From Alloyangia pacifica (GTDB lineage Bacteria; Pseudomonadota; Alphaproteobacteria; Rhodobacterales; Rhodobacteraceae): 64,000 nt of DNA. Below the pieces are notes generated by a model, which saw nothing but the letters and a program-made list of their open reading frames with translations, searched no databases and had not been told where the DNA came from. The stretch is from the NCBI RefSeq assembly GCF_900116195.1, contig NZ_FOZW01000011.1, positions 124,001 to 188,000 on the forward strand, read 5' to 3'. Numbering within the stretch: the first letter of the stretch is position 1; each line of letters opens with the position of its first letter. Position numbers and translations under genes: made by a program. Below are positions 53,093 through 63,113 of this stretch, in pieces.

Positions 53093-56000
53093 CTAGAACT
53101 CGGACGCCTCCAGCGCCGCCTTGGTTTCGGCGCGGACCTTCTCGGCGGCCTGCTCCTTCACCGGCCCGTAGCCCCGGACACCCATCACCAGCCCGGCGAT
53201 GCGCGCCGCTTCCTCGCGGTTTCCGGCGGTCAGACCCGCCGCGAGCCGGTCAAGGAGCGCCCGGTAGTCGGCGATCATCTCCCGCTCCATCTTGCGCTCG
53301 GCGGTGTGGCCGAAGGGATCGAGCGGCGTGCCCCGCAGCGCTTTCAGTTTCGCCAGCGTCTTGAGTCCGCCCTGCATCCAGCTTCCGAACTCGCGCTTGT
53401 AGGGGCGGCCGCGCGCATCCAGCTTCGCCGGGAAGAACGGCGGTGCCATGTGATGCTTGACGGTGAAGTCGCCCTCGAACCGCGCGCCGAGGGTCTCGTA
53501 GAAGCCAGTCTGGGTGTGCAGCCGCGCGACCTCGTACTCATCCTTGTAGGACATGACCTTGAAGAGACCTTTCACGGCGGCTTCGGTCAATGCGCCCGGC
53601 GCACCTGTGGCCGCCGTTTCCGCCAAGCGGATCTTCTCGACCGCATCCGAGTAGCGCTTGGCCCAGCCCTTGTTCTGGTAGTCGGTCAGGAATGCCGCCC
53701 GGCGGCTGATCTGCTCGTCGAGCGTCTGCACCTCGGTCACCGGCATGGCCGCGATACGCTCGACCGCGGCGCGGTCGTTCACCACCACGCGGCCCCAGGT
53801 GAAGGCCGCCTTGTTGAGCTCGGGCTTCACGCCGTTGAGCTCGATCGCGCGCATGAGGCTGTCTTCGCCGAGCGGCACGAGGCCCGCCTGCCAGGCCGCA
53901 CCGAGGATCATCACGTTGGCGTAGACGCTGTCGCCGAGCAGCGCCTCGGAGAGCAGGTTGGCATCCAGCGTCTGCAGGCTCGCCGCATCGACGGTGCCGC
54001 GGATTGCCTCGAGGCGGGCACCCGCGTTGAGGTCGGCATCCCGGTTCTGCACCAGATCGCCGGTGGGCATCACCGCGGTGTTCATCACGGCGCGAGTCTC
54101 GCCCTTGCGATAGGTCATCGAGGCCTTGGGCGAGGAACTGACCACCAGATCACAGCCGATCAGCGCATGCGCAGAACTCGGCTCGATCTTCACCTGATTC
54201 ACCTCGGCCTCGGTCCGGGCCATGCGGATGTAGCTGAGCACCGGGCCGAACTTCTGCGCAAAGCCCATGAAATCGAGCACGGACGCGCCCTTCTGCTCGA
54301 GGTTCGCGGCCATGACGATGAGCTGACCCACGGTGACCACACCCGTGCCACCGACGCCAGTCACGAGGATATCCCAGGGTGCCGAGAGGTCCGGCCGCTG
54401 CGGCAGCGGCAGCTTCGCGGCAAGTTTCTCGAGCTGCCTCGGGTCGGCCCCTGCCCCGGCCTTCTTCAGGGTCGCGCCCTCCACCGTGACGAAACTCGGA
54501 CAGAAGCCATTCACGCAGGTGAAGTCCTTGTTGCAGTTGTTGAGGTTGATCTTCCGCTTGCGCCCGAACTCGGTCTCCACCGGCTCGACGCTGAGGCAGT
54601 TCGATTCAACCGAGCAATCGCCGCAGCCCTCGCAGACCAGCGGGTTGATGACCGCGAATTTCTTCGGGTCTTCCATCTTGCCGCGCTTGCGCAGGCGGCG
54701 TTTCTCGGTGGCGCAGGTCTGCTGGTAAATAAGCACGGTCGTGCCGGGGACCTCGCGCAACTCGCGCTGCACGCGGTCGAGCTCCCGGCGATGCTCGATC
54801 TCGACGCCAGCCGGGAAGTCCGACTTCCGGAACGCTTCCGGCTTGTCCGAGACGATCACCACCTTCTTCGCGCCTTCGGCAGCCACTGACTGGGCGATCG
54901 CGGGCACGGAAATCGGCCCGTCCACGTCCTGCCCGCCGGTCATCGCGACCGCGTCGTTGAACAGGATCTTGTAGGTGATGTTGGTGCCGGCGGCGATCGC
55001 CTGACGCAGCGCGAGCGAGCCCGAGTGGTAATAGGTCCCGTCCCCGAGGTTCTGGAAGATGTGCTTGTTGCCGTTGTACTTCGAGCGCGACACCCAATTC
55101 ACGCCCTCGCCGCCCATCTGGATCAGCGAGGTGGTGTTGCGGTTCATCCAGCTGGCCATGAAGTGACAGCCGATGCCCGCCAGGGCCTGGCTGCCCTCGG
55201 GAACCTTGGTCGAGCTGTTGTGCGGGCAGCCCGAGCAGAAGTAGGGCGTGCGGGTTGCGCCCGGCACGTTGATCGGCGCGGCGGCGGGCACGACGGATGC
55301 GGCCTTGGCCACCAAATCCAGCTCCGGGAAGTTGCGCTCGAGCCGGCCAGCGATGTGCTTTGCCAGCATCACCGCGCCGAGCTCCTGCGTCCAGGGGATC
55401 AGCCGGTCGCCGTTCTCGTCGCGCTTGCCGACCATGCGCTCGGGTTTGCGGCCCGGATAGTCGTAGAAGTATTCCTTCAGCTGGCTCTCGATGATGCCGC
55501 GCTTCTCCTCGACGACCAGCAGCTCCTGCTTGCCCTGCGCGAAGTGCAGCGCGCCATCGTGCTCGAGCGGCCAGACCATGCCGACCTTGTAGAGGTCGAT
55601 TCCGATCTCGGCGGCACGGGCCTTGTCGATGCCCAGCAGGCGCAGCGCCTCGAGCACGTCGAGATGCGACTTGCCGGTGGTCACGATGCCGAAGCGGGCA
55701 TTTGCGTGCCCCCACTCGGTGCGATCGATGGGATTGGCGCGGGCAAAAGCCAGCACTGCCGCCTTCTTGTGTTCGAGCCGCGCCTCGATCTGCGGCCCGG
55801 GCAGGTCCGGCCAGCGGTAGTGCAGGCCATCTTCCGGCGCCTCGAACTCGGGCGTGACGAAAACGCGGTCCTTCGGCAGCTCGAAGGACATGCCCGACTC
55901 GACCGTCTCGGAGATCGCCTTGAAGCCGACCCACATGCCGGAGAAGCGCGACAGCGCGTAGCCCCATTCGGCAAAGGTCAGGAATTCCGAGACGTTGGCC

Positions 56001-56533
56001 GGGTTGATGGTCGGCATGAAGAAGCTCATGAACGCCACGTCCGACTGGTGCGACATCGACGAGGAGACGCAGCCGTGGTCGTCGCCCGCCACCACCAGAA
56101 CGCCGCCATGCGGCGACGAGCCGTAGGCGTTGCCGTGCTTGAGCGCGTCCCCGGCCCGGTCGACACCCGGCCCCTTGCCGTACCAGAGCCCGAAGACGCC
56201 ATCGACGGTGCGCTCCGGGTCGGTCTCGACCTGCTGGGTGCCGATGATCTGCGTGGCGCCAAGCTCTTCGTTCACGGCGGGCACGAAGTCGACCCCGGCC
56301 TCGGCCACCAGCTTGCGGTTCTTCGAGACCTCGAGATCGATCCCGCCCACCGGCGAGCCACGGTATCCGGAAATGAAGCCGCGCGTGTTGAGGCCGTTCT
56401 TGCGGTCGCGGCGGGCCTGATCGAGCGCAATGCGCACGATCGCCTGGGTGCCGGTCAGAAAGACCCGTCCCTCGGTGCGCGTGTAGCGGTCGAGCAGTTC
56501 GTAGTCGCGAAGAATGGGTGTCTGGTCAGTCAT
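53093..56533 (-). CDS. Indolepyruvate ferredoxin oxidoreductase, fused IorAB-type
   Basis: A 1146-residue 2-oxoacid:ferredoxin oxidoreductase with the alpha and beta parts fused. The N-terminal region (about 1-400) is the pyrimidine-binding part, and the TPP-binding region (about 430-600) contains GIGCHFMASWMNRNTTSLIQ and GDGTYYHSG. An iron-sulfur segment CEGCGDCSVESNCLSVEP lies near 635-655, and the gamma-type catalytic domain (about 715-900) begins ILVTGVGGTGVVTVGQL. Such enzymes turn arylpyruvates into arylacetyl-CoA, passing electrons to ferredoxin. With the paa island 8 kb away it could make phenylacetyl-CoA from phenylpyruvate, which is inference. A ggggggagact RBS precedes the ATG. Confidence 0.9.
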   Translation of the reverse strand: MTDQTPILRDYELLDRYTRTEGRVFLTGTQAIVRIALDQARRDRKNGLNTRGFISGYRGSPVGGIDLEVSKNRKLVAEAGVDFVPAVNEELGATQIIGTQQVETDPERTVDGVFGLWYGKGPGVDRAGDALKHGNAYGSSPHGGVLVVAGDDHGCVSSSMSHQSDVAFMSFFMPTINPANVSEFLTFAEWGYALSRFSGMWVGFKAISETVESGMSFELPKDRVFVTPEFEAPEDGLHYRWPDLPGPQIEARLEHKKAAVLAFARANPIDRTEWGHANARFGIVTTGKSHLDVLEALRLLGIDKARAAEIGIDLYKVGMVWPLEHDGALHFAQGKQELLVVEEKRGIIESQLKEYFYDYPGRKPERMVGKRDENGDRLIPWTQELGAVMLAKHIAGRLERNFPELDLVAKAASVVPAAAPINVPGATRTPYFCSGCPHNSSTKVPEGSQALAGIGCHFMASWMNRNTTSLIQMGGEGVNWVSRSKYNGNKHIFQNLGDGTYYHSGSLALRQAIAAGTNITYKILFNDAVAMTGGQDVDGPISVPAIAQSVAAEGAKKVVIVSDKPEAFRKSDFPAGVEIEHRRELDRVQRELREVPGTTVLIYQQTCATEKRRLRKRGKMEDPKKFAVINPLVCEGCGDCSVESNCLSVEPVETEFGRKRKINLNNCNKDFTCVNGFCPSFVTVEGATLKKAGAGADPRQLEKLAAKLPLPQRPDLSAPWDILVTGVGGTGVVTVGQLIVMAANLEQKGASVLDFMGFAQKFGPVLSYIRMARTEAEVNQVKIEPSSAHALIGCDLVVSSSPKASMTYRKGETRAVMNTAVMPTGDLVQNRDADLNAGARLEAIRGTVDAASLQTLDANLLSEALLGDSVYANVMILGAAWQAGLVPLGEDSLMRAIELNGVKPELNKAAFTWGRVVVNDRAAVERIAAMPVTEVQTLDEQISRRAAFLTDYQNKGWAKRYSDAVEKIRLAETAATGAPGALTEAAVKGLFKVMSYKDEYEVARLHTQTGFYETLGARFEGDFTVKHHMAPPFFPAKLDARGRPYKREFGSWMQGGLKTLAKLKALRGTPLDPFGHTAERKMEREMIADYRALLDRLAAGLTAGNREEAARIAGLVMGVRGYGPVKEQAAEKVRAETKAALEASEF

Positions 56534-56544
56534 AGTCTCCCCCC

Positions 56545-56597
56545 AGAGCTACATACTAGAATGTAGACATGTCATCATTCATGAATGATACATGTTC
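56545..56597. promoter_or_regulatory. Palindromic Lrp-type control region
   Basis: The divergent 138-bp region between the oxidoreductase and Lrp genes contains a perfect 16-bp palindrome, ATCATTCATGAATGAT (56574-56589), flanked by CATGT and ACATG. A second inverted pair, ACAT/ATGT, lies around 56550-56564. These AT-rich symmetric sites are probable binding sites for the Lrp/AsnC protein encoded at 56672. Confidence 0.6.
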
Positions 56598-56671
56598 GAC
56601 CTGAATTTTGATTCCCAATCCATCCAGAATTGCCGGATAATTGACCTGACAAATTCACTTGGAGCGAAATC

Positions 56672-57151
56672 GTGAAACAGGCATTCAAGATCGGCCCTCT
56701 AGAAGCGAAGATTGCGTCTGAGCTGCAAAAGGACGCCTCGATCAGCGTCGGCGAGCTCGCCGAGCGCACCAACAGCTCGACCGCCACCTGCTGGCGCCGC
56801 ATCCGCGCGATGGAGGAGGCCGGCGTGCTGAGCCCCCCTGTCCGCCTCGTCGATCCGGCGAAAGTCGGTCGGGGCATGGACGCCTTTTGCCAGGTGCGGA
56901 TGAAATCACAGGACGCAAGAGCACGGGCTCTTTTCCAGAAAGCCATGGAGGCTGAGCCCGCAATCATAGAGGTGTACTCGATCTCGGGCGACTGGGACTA
57001 CCTGCTGCATCTCGTGGTTCACGACATCGCCGATCTCGAACAAGTGCTGATGGGACGGGTGCACGAACTCGACTGCGTTGCCAGCGCATCCACGCTTTTC
57101 GTTCTGCGCCGGGTCAAGCACACGACGGTCATCCCCGTCGAACATGGATGA
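56672..57151 (+). CDS. Lrp/AsnC-family transcriptional regulator
   Basis: A 159-residue Lrp/AsnC protein: N-terminal HTH (about 8-60, ASELQKDASISVGELAERTN, then STATCWRRIRAMEEAGVL) and a C-terminal RAM ligand-binding domain (about 75-150, with VYSISGDWDYLLHLVVHD). It faces the indolepyruvate oxidoreductase gene across a palindrome-rich region. It probably tunes that gene in response to an aromatic amino acid, as is common for Lrp proteins next to IorAB-type genes. Confidence 0.9.
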   Translation: MKQAFKIGPLEAKIASELQKDASISVGELAERTNSSTATCWRRIRAMEEAGVLSPPVRLVDPAKVGRGMDAFCQVRMKSQDARARALFQKAMEAEPAIIEVYSISGDWDYLLHLVVHDIADLEQVLMGRVHELDCVASASTLFVLRRVKHTTVIPVEHG

Positions 57152-57222
57152 AGACTTATCCGCATTATTGTTGATCGGGTCCCGGTTTTGGTGCATTGCC
57201 GCGCCAAGCCGTGGAGGAGAGC

Positions 57223-59025
57223 ATGTTTGATCGCGTTCCAGGCAGGCGCCTCGCGCAACTGTCACCGCTTCGCCCCTGGTTCAGGACCGTCGGCCGGCAA
57301 ACGCTCGGGCGCGATGTCGTCGCCGGGCTGACAAACGCGGCCTTTGCGCTGCCGCAGGGTGTCGCTTTCGCCATCATCGCGGGCCTGCCACCGGAATTCG
57401 GTCTCTTCTCCGGCATCATCATCACCGCGATTGCCGCCTTCTACGGCTCGTCAGGCCTCATGGTGTCGGGGCCGACAACGGCGATGTCGGCCCTTCTCTT
57501 TGCGACGCTGTCGGAAATGGCGATGCCCGGGACAGAGCATTACATCGCCCTGGCGATCACCTTGACGCTCATCGTCGGCATCCTGCAGTTGCTCGCAGGG
57601 CTGACTGGGCTCGGCGCATTGATCGCCTTCGTGTCGCATTCGGTGATCGTCGGCTTCACGGCGGCCGCCGCAATCATCATCGCGATCTCGCAGCTCCCCG
57701 GTGCGCTGGGACTAAGCGGCGTGCCGCAGGGCGACACACCGAGCCAGCTGCTGCACGTGATCGAAATGATCGGCGAGGTCCACTGGCCCTCGCTGCTGGT
57801 GGCCGCGGTAACCCTTGGCCTCCTCATGGGACTTCTGCACATCAGCAAAAAGATCCCGGCCTACATCCTCGCTCTTGGCGCAGGCTCCGGTTTGGCGCTG
57901 CTGCTGGGGGCGGAAACGGCCGGCATCGCGATGTTCAAGCCGCTCACGTCGGTCGTCCCCGGGCTTACCCTGCCCAGCGTCTCGCCGGGGATTTGGAGCG
58001 ACCTGCTGCCGGGCGCATCTGCCCTGTCGTTTGTCGGCCTGCTCGGCGCCATCTCGATCGGGCGATCCTTTGCCTATCGCCGGGGCGAGCGCTACGACGC
58101 CAATCAGGAAATCGTCGGACAGGGGCTGTCCAACGTCGTGGGCAGCTTCCTGCAATGCTACACAGGATCGGGCTCCTTCACCCGTTCCGGTCTCAACATC
58201 GAAAGCGGTGCCGCAACGGCGATGTCATCGATCTTTGCCGCCGGCTTCCTGTTTGCCGGCCTGCTGATCCTTGCACCCCTCGCGCAGTACATCCCGATCC
58301 CCGCGATGTCGGCGGTGGTGCTCTTTGTGGCATGGAAGCTGATCGACAAGCCGATGATCCGGCACATCTTCGACAGCGAGCGCAGCGAGATCTTCATCCT
58401 CGCCGCCAGCTTTCTTTCGGGCCTTCTCGTCGGCCTCGACTTCTCGATCTACGTCGGCGTGGTGATTTCACTGGCGGTCTTCCTCAGGCACAGCGCGCAC
58501 CCGGTGGTCGCAAGCGGAGCCCCGACCATGCGCAACGGGCGCAAGGTCTTCGTGAACACCGAGCTCCATGCCGTGCCCGAATGCCCGCAGATCCGCACCG
58601 TCCGGATTGGCGGCCCGCTCTTCTTCGGTGCGATCGAAGCGGTGGAGGACGAGCTTTCGCGGATCATGGCGCGCGCGCCTGCAGCGACTGATGTTCTGCT
58701 CAGCCTGAAGGGGGTCGGCAAGATTGACCTCTCGGGCGCCGATTTCCTGATCAAGCTGGCCCGCAAGATCGAAGGCTCCGGCCACAAGCTGCACCTCATC
58801 GTCGCCAACCCGGCGATGTTGCACGATCTCGCGCGTCTTCAGGTCACGCAGATCGTCGGCGCGGACTATATGCACACCCACAAGACCGATGCCGTCGCCG
58901 CGGCCGTCCATGAGGCAGATGAAGACATCTGCGCCCGTTGCAGCGCCCGGATCTTTCACGAGTGTCAGCTCAAGAAGGGTGCCGACACAATGCATGTCAC
59001 CGGGCCGGAAAGCAGCCCCATCTAG
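57223..59025 (+). CDS. SulP-family anion transporter with STAS domain
   Basis: A 600-residue SulP transporter. ATG 57223 is chosen because gtggaggagagc lies just before it; an upstream in-frame ATG at 57196 would add nine residues. About 10-12 membrane segments fill residues 30-430, with GRDVVAGLTNAAFALPQGVA and the SulP stretch GSFLQCYTGSGSFTRSGLNI. A cytoplasmic STAS domain spans about 440-555. The C-terminal tail carries an unusual Cys-rich segment, CARCSARIFHEC (about 573-584). SulP proteins move sulfate, bicarbonate or carboxylates; sulfate is plausible given the sulfatase 5 kb away, but that link is weak. Confidence 0.9.
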   Translation: MFDRVPGRRLAQLSPLRPWFRTVGRQTLGRDVVAGLTNAAFALPQGVAFAIIAGLPPEFGLFSGIIITAIAAFYGSSGLMVSGPTTAMSALLFATLSEMAMPGTEHYIALAITLTLIVGILQLLAGLTGLGALIAFVSHSVIVGFTAAAAIIIAISQLPGALGLSGVPQGDTPSQLLHVIEMIGEVHWPSLLVAAVTLGLLMGLLHISKKIPAYILALGAGSGLALLLGAETAGIAMFKPLTSVVPGLTLPSVSPGIWSDLLPGASALSFVGLLGAISIGRSFAYRRGERYDANQEIVGQGLSNVVGSFLQCYTGSGSFTRSGLNIESGAATAMSSIFAAGFLFAGLLILAPLAQYIPIPAMSAVVLFVAWKLIDKPMIRHIFDSERSEIFILAASFLSGLLVGLDFSIYVGVVISLAVFLRHSAHPVVASGAPTMRNGRKVFVNTELHAVPECPQIRTVRIGGPLFFGAIEAVEDELSRIMARAPAATDVLLSLKGVGKIDLSGADFLIKLARKIEGSGHKLHLIVANPAMLHDLARLQVTQIVGADYMHTHKTDAVAAAVHEADEDICARCSARIFHECQLKKGADTMHVTGPESSPI

Positions 59026-59202
59026 GCGCCGCGCCGGGTGCGGCCCCCGCGCAAGCGCCTTTCAGGTCTCGAGACTGTCGGCGGCGATGCGGAGGCCACC
59101 ATTGGGCACCGAGTTTTCAGGGCCGCTCGGAATGCGGGAATGCGCTTGGTAGCGGCCGCAAAAGCTCACATCGCAAAGGAATGAACCACCCCTCTGGCCC
59201 TA

Positions 59203-59640
59203 GTGGCTGCCTGGCGCTGGCCCCTCCGGATCCCGCGCCGGGCGATGGCGCGACGGCTTGACCATGCCGCCCATGGCGACCTGATGCAGAAGATCTCCGA
59301 CCCCAAGCCCAATCCGCCGGGCCGACCGCTGATGTGCCAAGGGGTGTCGGATCGCTTTGTCGCCGCCCCGCAGAACGTGTCTCTGCCCTCCGAGGAGGAC
59401 GGCATCGACATCGAGAGCGAATTCGGCGTGATCTGCGACCACGCGCCGATGGGCCGCACCTCGGCCGACGCCGCCGCGCGCATCCGCTTCGTGGCGCAGA
59501 TCCACACCTGGTCACGGCGCGCCAGCGCCCGTCGAGATGAAGGCCGGGTTCGCCCGCATCGGCGCCTGGTACCATCGCTCTGGTCAACACCCGCGCCGGC
59601 GCGTTCTAGGGCCGACCCGGCTAGGCCGCCGCGAGGCGAC
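59203..59640 (+). pseudogene. Frameshifted fragment of a FAH-family hydrolase
   Basis: A plus-strand frame from about 59203 to 59520 matches the N-terminal half of fumarylacetoacetate-hydrolase-family proteins: HGDLMQKISDPKPNPPGRPL, then MCQGVSDRF, then LPSEEDGIDIESEFGVICDH and APMGRTSADAAARIRFVAQI. Near 59519 the reading shifts frame; the expected APVEMKAGF continues only in the next frame. Similarity then fades, and the C-terminal catalytic half is missing, so this is a broken gene. The 177 bp before it (59026-59202), after the SulP gene, hold nothing I can identify. Confidence 0.7.
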
Positions 59641-59662
59641 GCCCTGACTTGCGGAACGCAAC

Positions 59663-59839
59663 ATGAAGGTCTGCCGCACCGACTTCTGGAGCAGGGACGC
59701 GCCGCTTCAGGCGGTGGCGGAAAAGGCCAAGGCGATCGGGCAATGGGATCTGTTCTGGGGAGGCCGCAAGGCCGGGGACGAAACCGTCCATTGCCACATG
59801 GAGAGGCTCGCCAACCTCGATCAAAGGAAACCTGGCTGA
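59663..59839 (+). CDS. Unidentified short open frame, 58 codons
   Basis: An ATG-to-TGA frame with a protein-like sequence (MKVCRTDFWSRDAPLQAVAE, then KAIGQWDLFWGG and a HMERLANL tail). I do not recognise it. It has no clear Shine-Dalgarno and sits between a broken hydrolase gene and transposase relics, so it is more likely a gene remnant than a functional small protein. Confidence 0.25.
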   Translation: MKVCRTDFWSRDAPLQAVAEKAKAIGQWDLFWGGRKAGDETVHCHMERLANLDQRKPG

Positions 59840-60178
59840 GGCTCGTGGTGATGACCGCGCTGGTGCGCTCGTAGAGCGTGCTCAGCAGGTGGAAGATCAA
59901 GGGCCCCCTACGCGCTGAACGGCAGCTTTCCGAGCTCGTCTATTGCCCGGCAGGTGATTGCGCCGCAATCTGCCGGGAGGGCAGGATCACCAGATCGAGG
60001 CGGATGAGGGTCTCCGCGATGTGTCCGTCTGTTCACTTGGCCTCCTCCTGCTCGAGAGCATTGAAGAGTTAGATGGTCGAGAAGCCGCGCACCCTCCGGC
60101 GACGATGCGCGATGGCATGGATGCCGAGCGCGGTCGAGATGTGGGTCTGCTGGGTTCCGGGCCGCCCCTCTCGGGACA
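59825..60178 (-). mobile_element. Decayed IS21-family istB (helper ATPase) relic
   Basis: Minus-strand translation shows an IstB-like sequence broken by stops and frameshifts. GRPGTQQTHISTALGIHAIA corresponds to the Walker A GPPGTGKTHLATALG of IstB, with the Gly-Lys lost. It is followed by FSTI-stop-LFNALEQEEAK, LDLVIL, a shifted IDELGKLPFS, and LIFHLLSTLYERTSAVITTS, which matches the conserved sensor region. The N-terminus, the C-terminus and istA are missing. It is an inactive remnant. Confidence 0.65.
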
Positions 60179-60375
60179 TTGCTGCACAAGAGCCTGCCGC
60201 ACGCGTGTCTCGCAGATCACCCTGCTCCTCATCCCGACAGCAGCCTGATCCGTGCGCTGGGACTTGTAGTGTTAGCTGGACGTAGCGACACGAATGGCCC
60301 CACGAACCCTCCGTATCAACACACCCCAGGCAACGCGCATCCCGGTGACGAGGTTGCGAAAACGGCCAAGCTGCA

Positions 60376-60634
60376 GGGCTTTCGCCGGATCACGTCCTGC
60401 AACATTTCGTGGTCAAACGTCAGGTCCGCGGCGATCTTTAGCCGGCTGTTCGCATCCTCCAGCGCCTTCGCCCGGCGCGTCTCATCCAGCAGCAGGCGCC
60501 GCACCTTTCTGCAAGGTGAAGTTTGCCGCCTCGCTAGTCCCGGTTTTCCGCCAAGTCTTCGCGACCGGCGTGCCTTGCTCGGCCTGCTTCAGGATGAACG
60601 CCTTCTGCGCCGCCGTGAACCTCGATGCCTTCAT
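60376..60634 (-). mobile_element. Decayed IS3-family orfA relic
   Basis: Minus-strand frames show an IS3-type OrfA. MKASRFTAAQKAFILKQAEQ followed by GTPVAKTWRKTGTSEA (the HTH) runs from 60634. After a frameshift the second half reads KALEDANSRLKIAADLTFD and EMLQDVIRRKP, the leucine-zipper-like end, to about 60376. OrfB is absent here. This fragment and the orfB fragment at 7003-7290 are of the same broad family but need not be from one element. The flanks 60179-60375 and 60635-60848 hold no gene I can support. Confidence 0.7.
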
Positions 60635-60848
60635 GAGTTCCCGCGCCTTTCCCAGCCAGGAAAGACCAGCTGAAAACTCCAGCTTCAAACGGTCCAGTTC
60701 TCAGGGGCAGAGCACGCAGCCCGGCCGAAAAGCGCGCTCGGATAGCCGCCATCGACACCGGGGCCCTTCCCTGCGGTGTCGACGGCCAACCTTGCACTGG
60801 CTTTTGGCCTGGGCCGCTCGCTGGCACGCGCTCACCAAAATCGCCGTT

Positions 60849-61886
<1,038 letters not shown>

Positions 61887-62081
61887 CGCAGGGTCTTTCG
61901 GCTGTTCACGTTCATTTTTCGGGAGCACGTCGGCATCGGGGAAACCCTGCCTGCCGATCTTCCTCCCGCTCGGATGTCTTGCAGCAGATCCGCCGCGACG
62001 ACCAGTGCTCGCGGGATACCCGCCACCTCTCCGGCGGCGGACACTCGATTGTCTCCGGGGCGCGATTGCAACGACCGGAGA

Positions 62082-63113
62082 TCACTGCCCCCAGGTGCGC
62101 TCCAGCGTCGCGATCCAGTTGCGGTGGGCGATTTTCGCGAGGTCTTCCTCGCCGTAACCGGCCGCGCGCAGGGCCTCCAGAAGGCGCTGCACGCCAGCCA
62201 CATCCCCCATCTGACGCGACATGAAGGTGCCGTCGAAATCCGAGCCGAGCGCAACGTGGTCGATACCGACGCGCTCGACGAGGTAGTCGATGTGGCGGAC
62301 CATGACGTCAAAGCCCATCTCGGGATCGCGGATCCCCTCGGGGTGGAGGAAGCGCACGCCGAAGTTCAGCCCGATCAGGCCGCCGGTCTCTCGGATCGCA
62401 TCCAGTTGCTTGTCCGTGGCATTGCGGCTGTGCGGGCAGATCGCGAAGGCGTTCGAATGCGAGGCCACAAGCGGCGCATCCGAGATCCGCGCGACATCCC
62501 AGAAGCCGGCGTCGTTGAGGTGCGACAGATCTACGAGGATCCCCAGCTCGTTGCAGAGCCGGACCAGATCCTGCCCGGCCGCGGTCAGCCCGCCACCGAT
62601 GTCGGGCTCACGCCCCATGACGAAAGGCACGCCATGGGCGAAGATGTTCGGGCGGCTCCAGACCGGACCCATCGTGCGCAAGCCGGCGGCATGCAGCACG
62701 TGCAGCAGGTCGAGGTCTTCGGTCGCGGCCTCGATGCCCTCTATGTGGAACACGGCGGCAAAGCTGCCCTCTGCCATGGCCGCGCGGATATCGGCGGCAC
62801 TGCGGCAGAGCGTGACCGCCCCGTCAGACTGGCGCACGATGCGATGAAGCAGCGCGGCTTGCGCAATCGTCTGCTTAAGGGCAGAGGCCTGCGGCACGCG
62901 CGGCAGGTCGCCGTTCTCGTCCAGCGTCTGATCGTCGGTGCTCACCCAGACCGCGCAGAGCCCGCCAGCGAACTTCGAGGCCTGCGCCCGTGGCAGGTCG
63001 ATCTGCATGCCCGGCGCGCCGGTCAGGAAGCGGGTCTCGGCGCCGTCACGAGCGCTCAGCAGTTTCGAGAGCACATCGTTGTGGCCGTCGAAGACGGGGA
63101 TCATCTCGCTCAC
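62082..63113 (-). CDS. Membrane-dipeptidase-type peptidase (M19 family)
   Basis: A 343-residue renal-dipeptidase-like enzyme. The dinuclear zinc site is complete: His11 and Asp13 in FDGHNDVLSK, the bridging Glu in FHIEGIEAATED, His in VDLSHLNDAGF and in SHSNAFAICPHSRN, and Asp in ALGSDFDGTF. M19 enzymes cleave dipeptides, including some with D-residues. No signal peptide is seen, so it acts in the cytoplasm. It overlaps the following-strand neighbour, the isoaspartyl peptidase gene, by 4 nt, which suggests joint peptide catabolism. Confidence 0.92.
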   Translation of the reverse strand: MSEMIPVFDGHNDVLSKLLSARDGAETRFLTGAPGMQIDLPRAQASKFAGGLCAVWVSTDDQTLDENGDLPRVPQASALKQTIAQAALLHRIVRQSDGAVTLCRSAADIRAAMAEGSFAAVFHIEGIEAATEDLDLLHVLHAAGLRTMGPVWSRPNIFAHGVPFVMGREPDIGGGLTAAGQDLVRLCNELGILVDLSHLNDAGFWDVARISDAPLVASHSNAFAICPHSRNATDKQLDAIRETGGLIGLNFGVRFLHPEGIRDPEMGFDVMVRHIDYLVERVGIDHVALGSDFDGTFMSRQMGDVAGVQRLLEALRAAGYGEEDLAKIAHRNWIATLERTWGQ

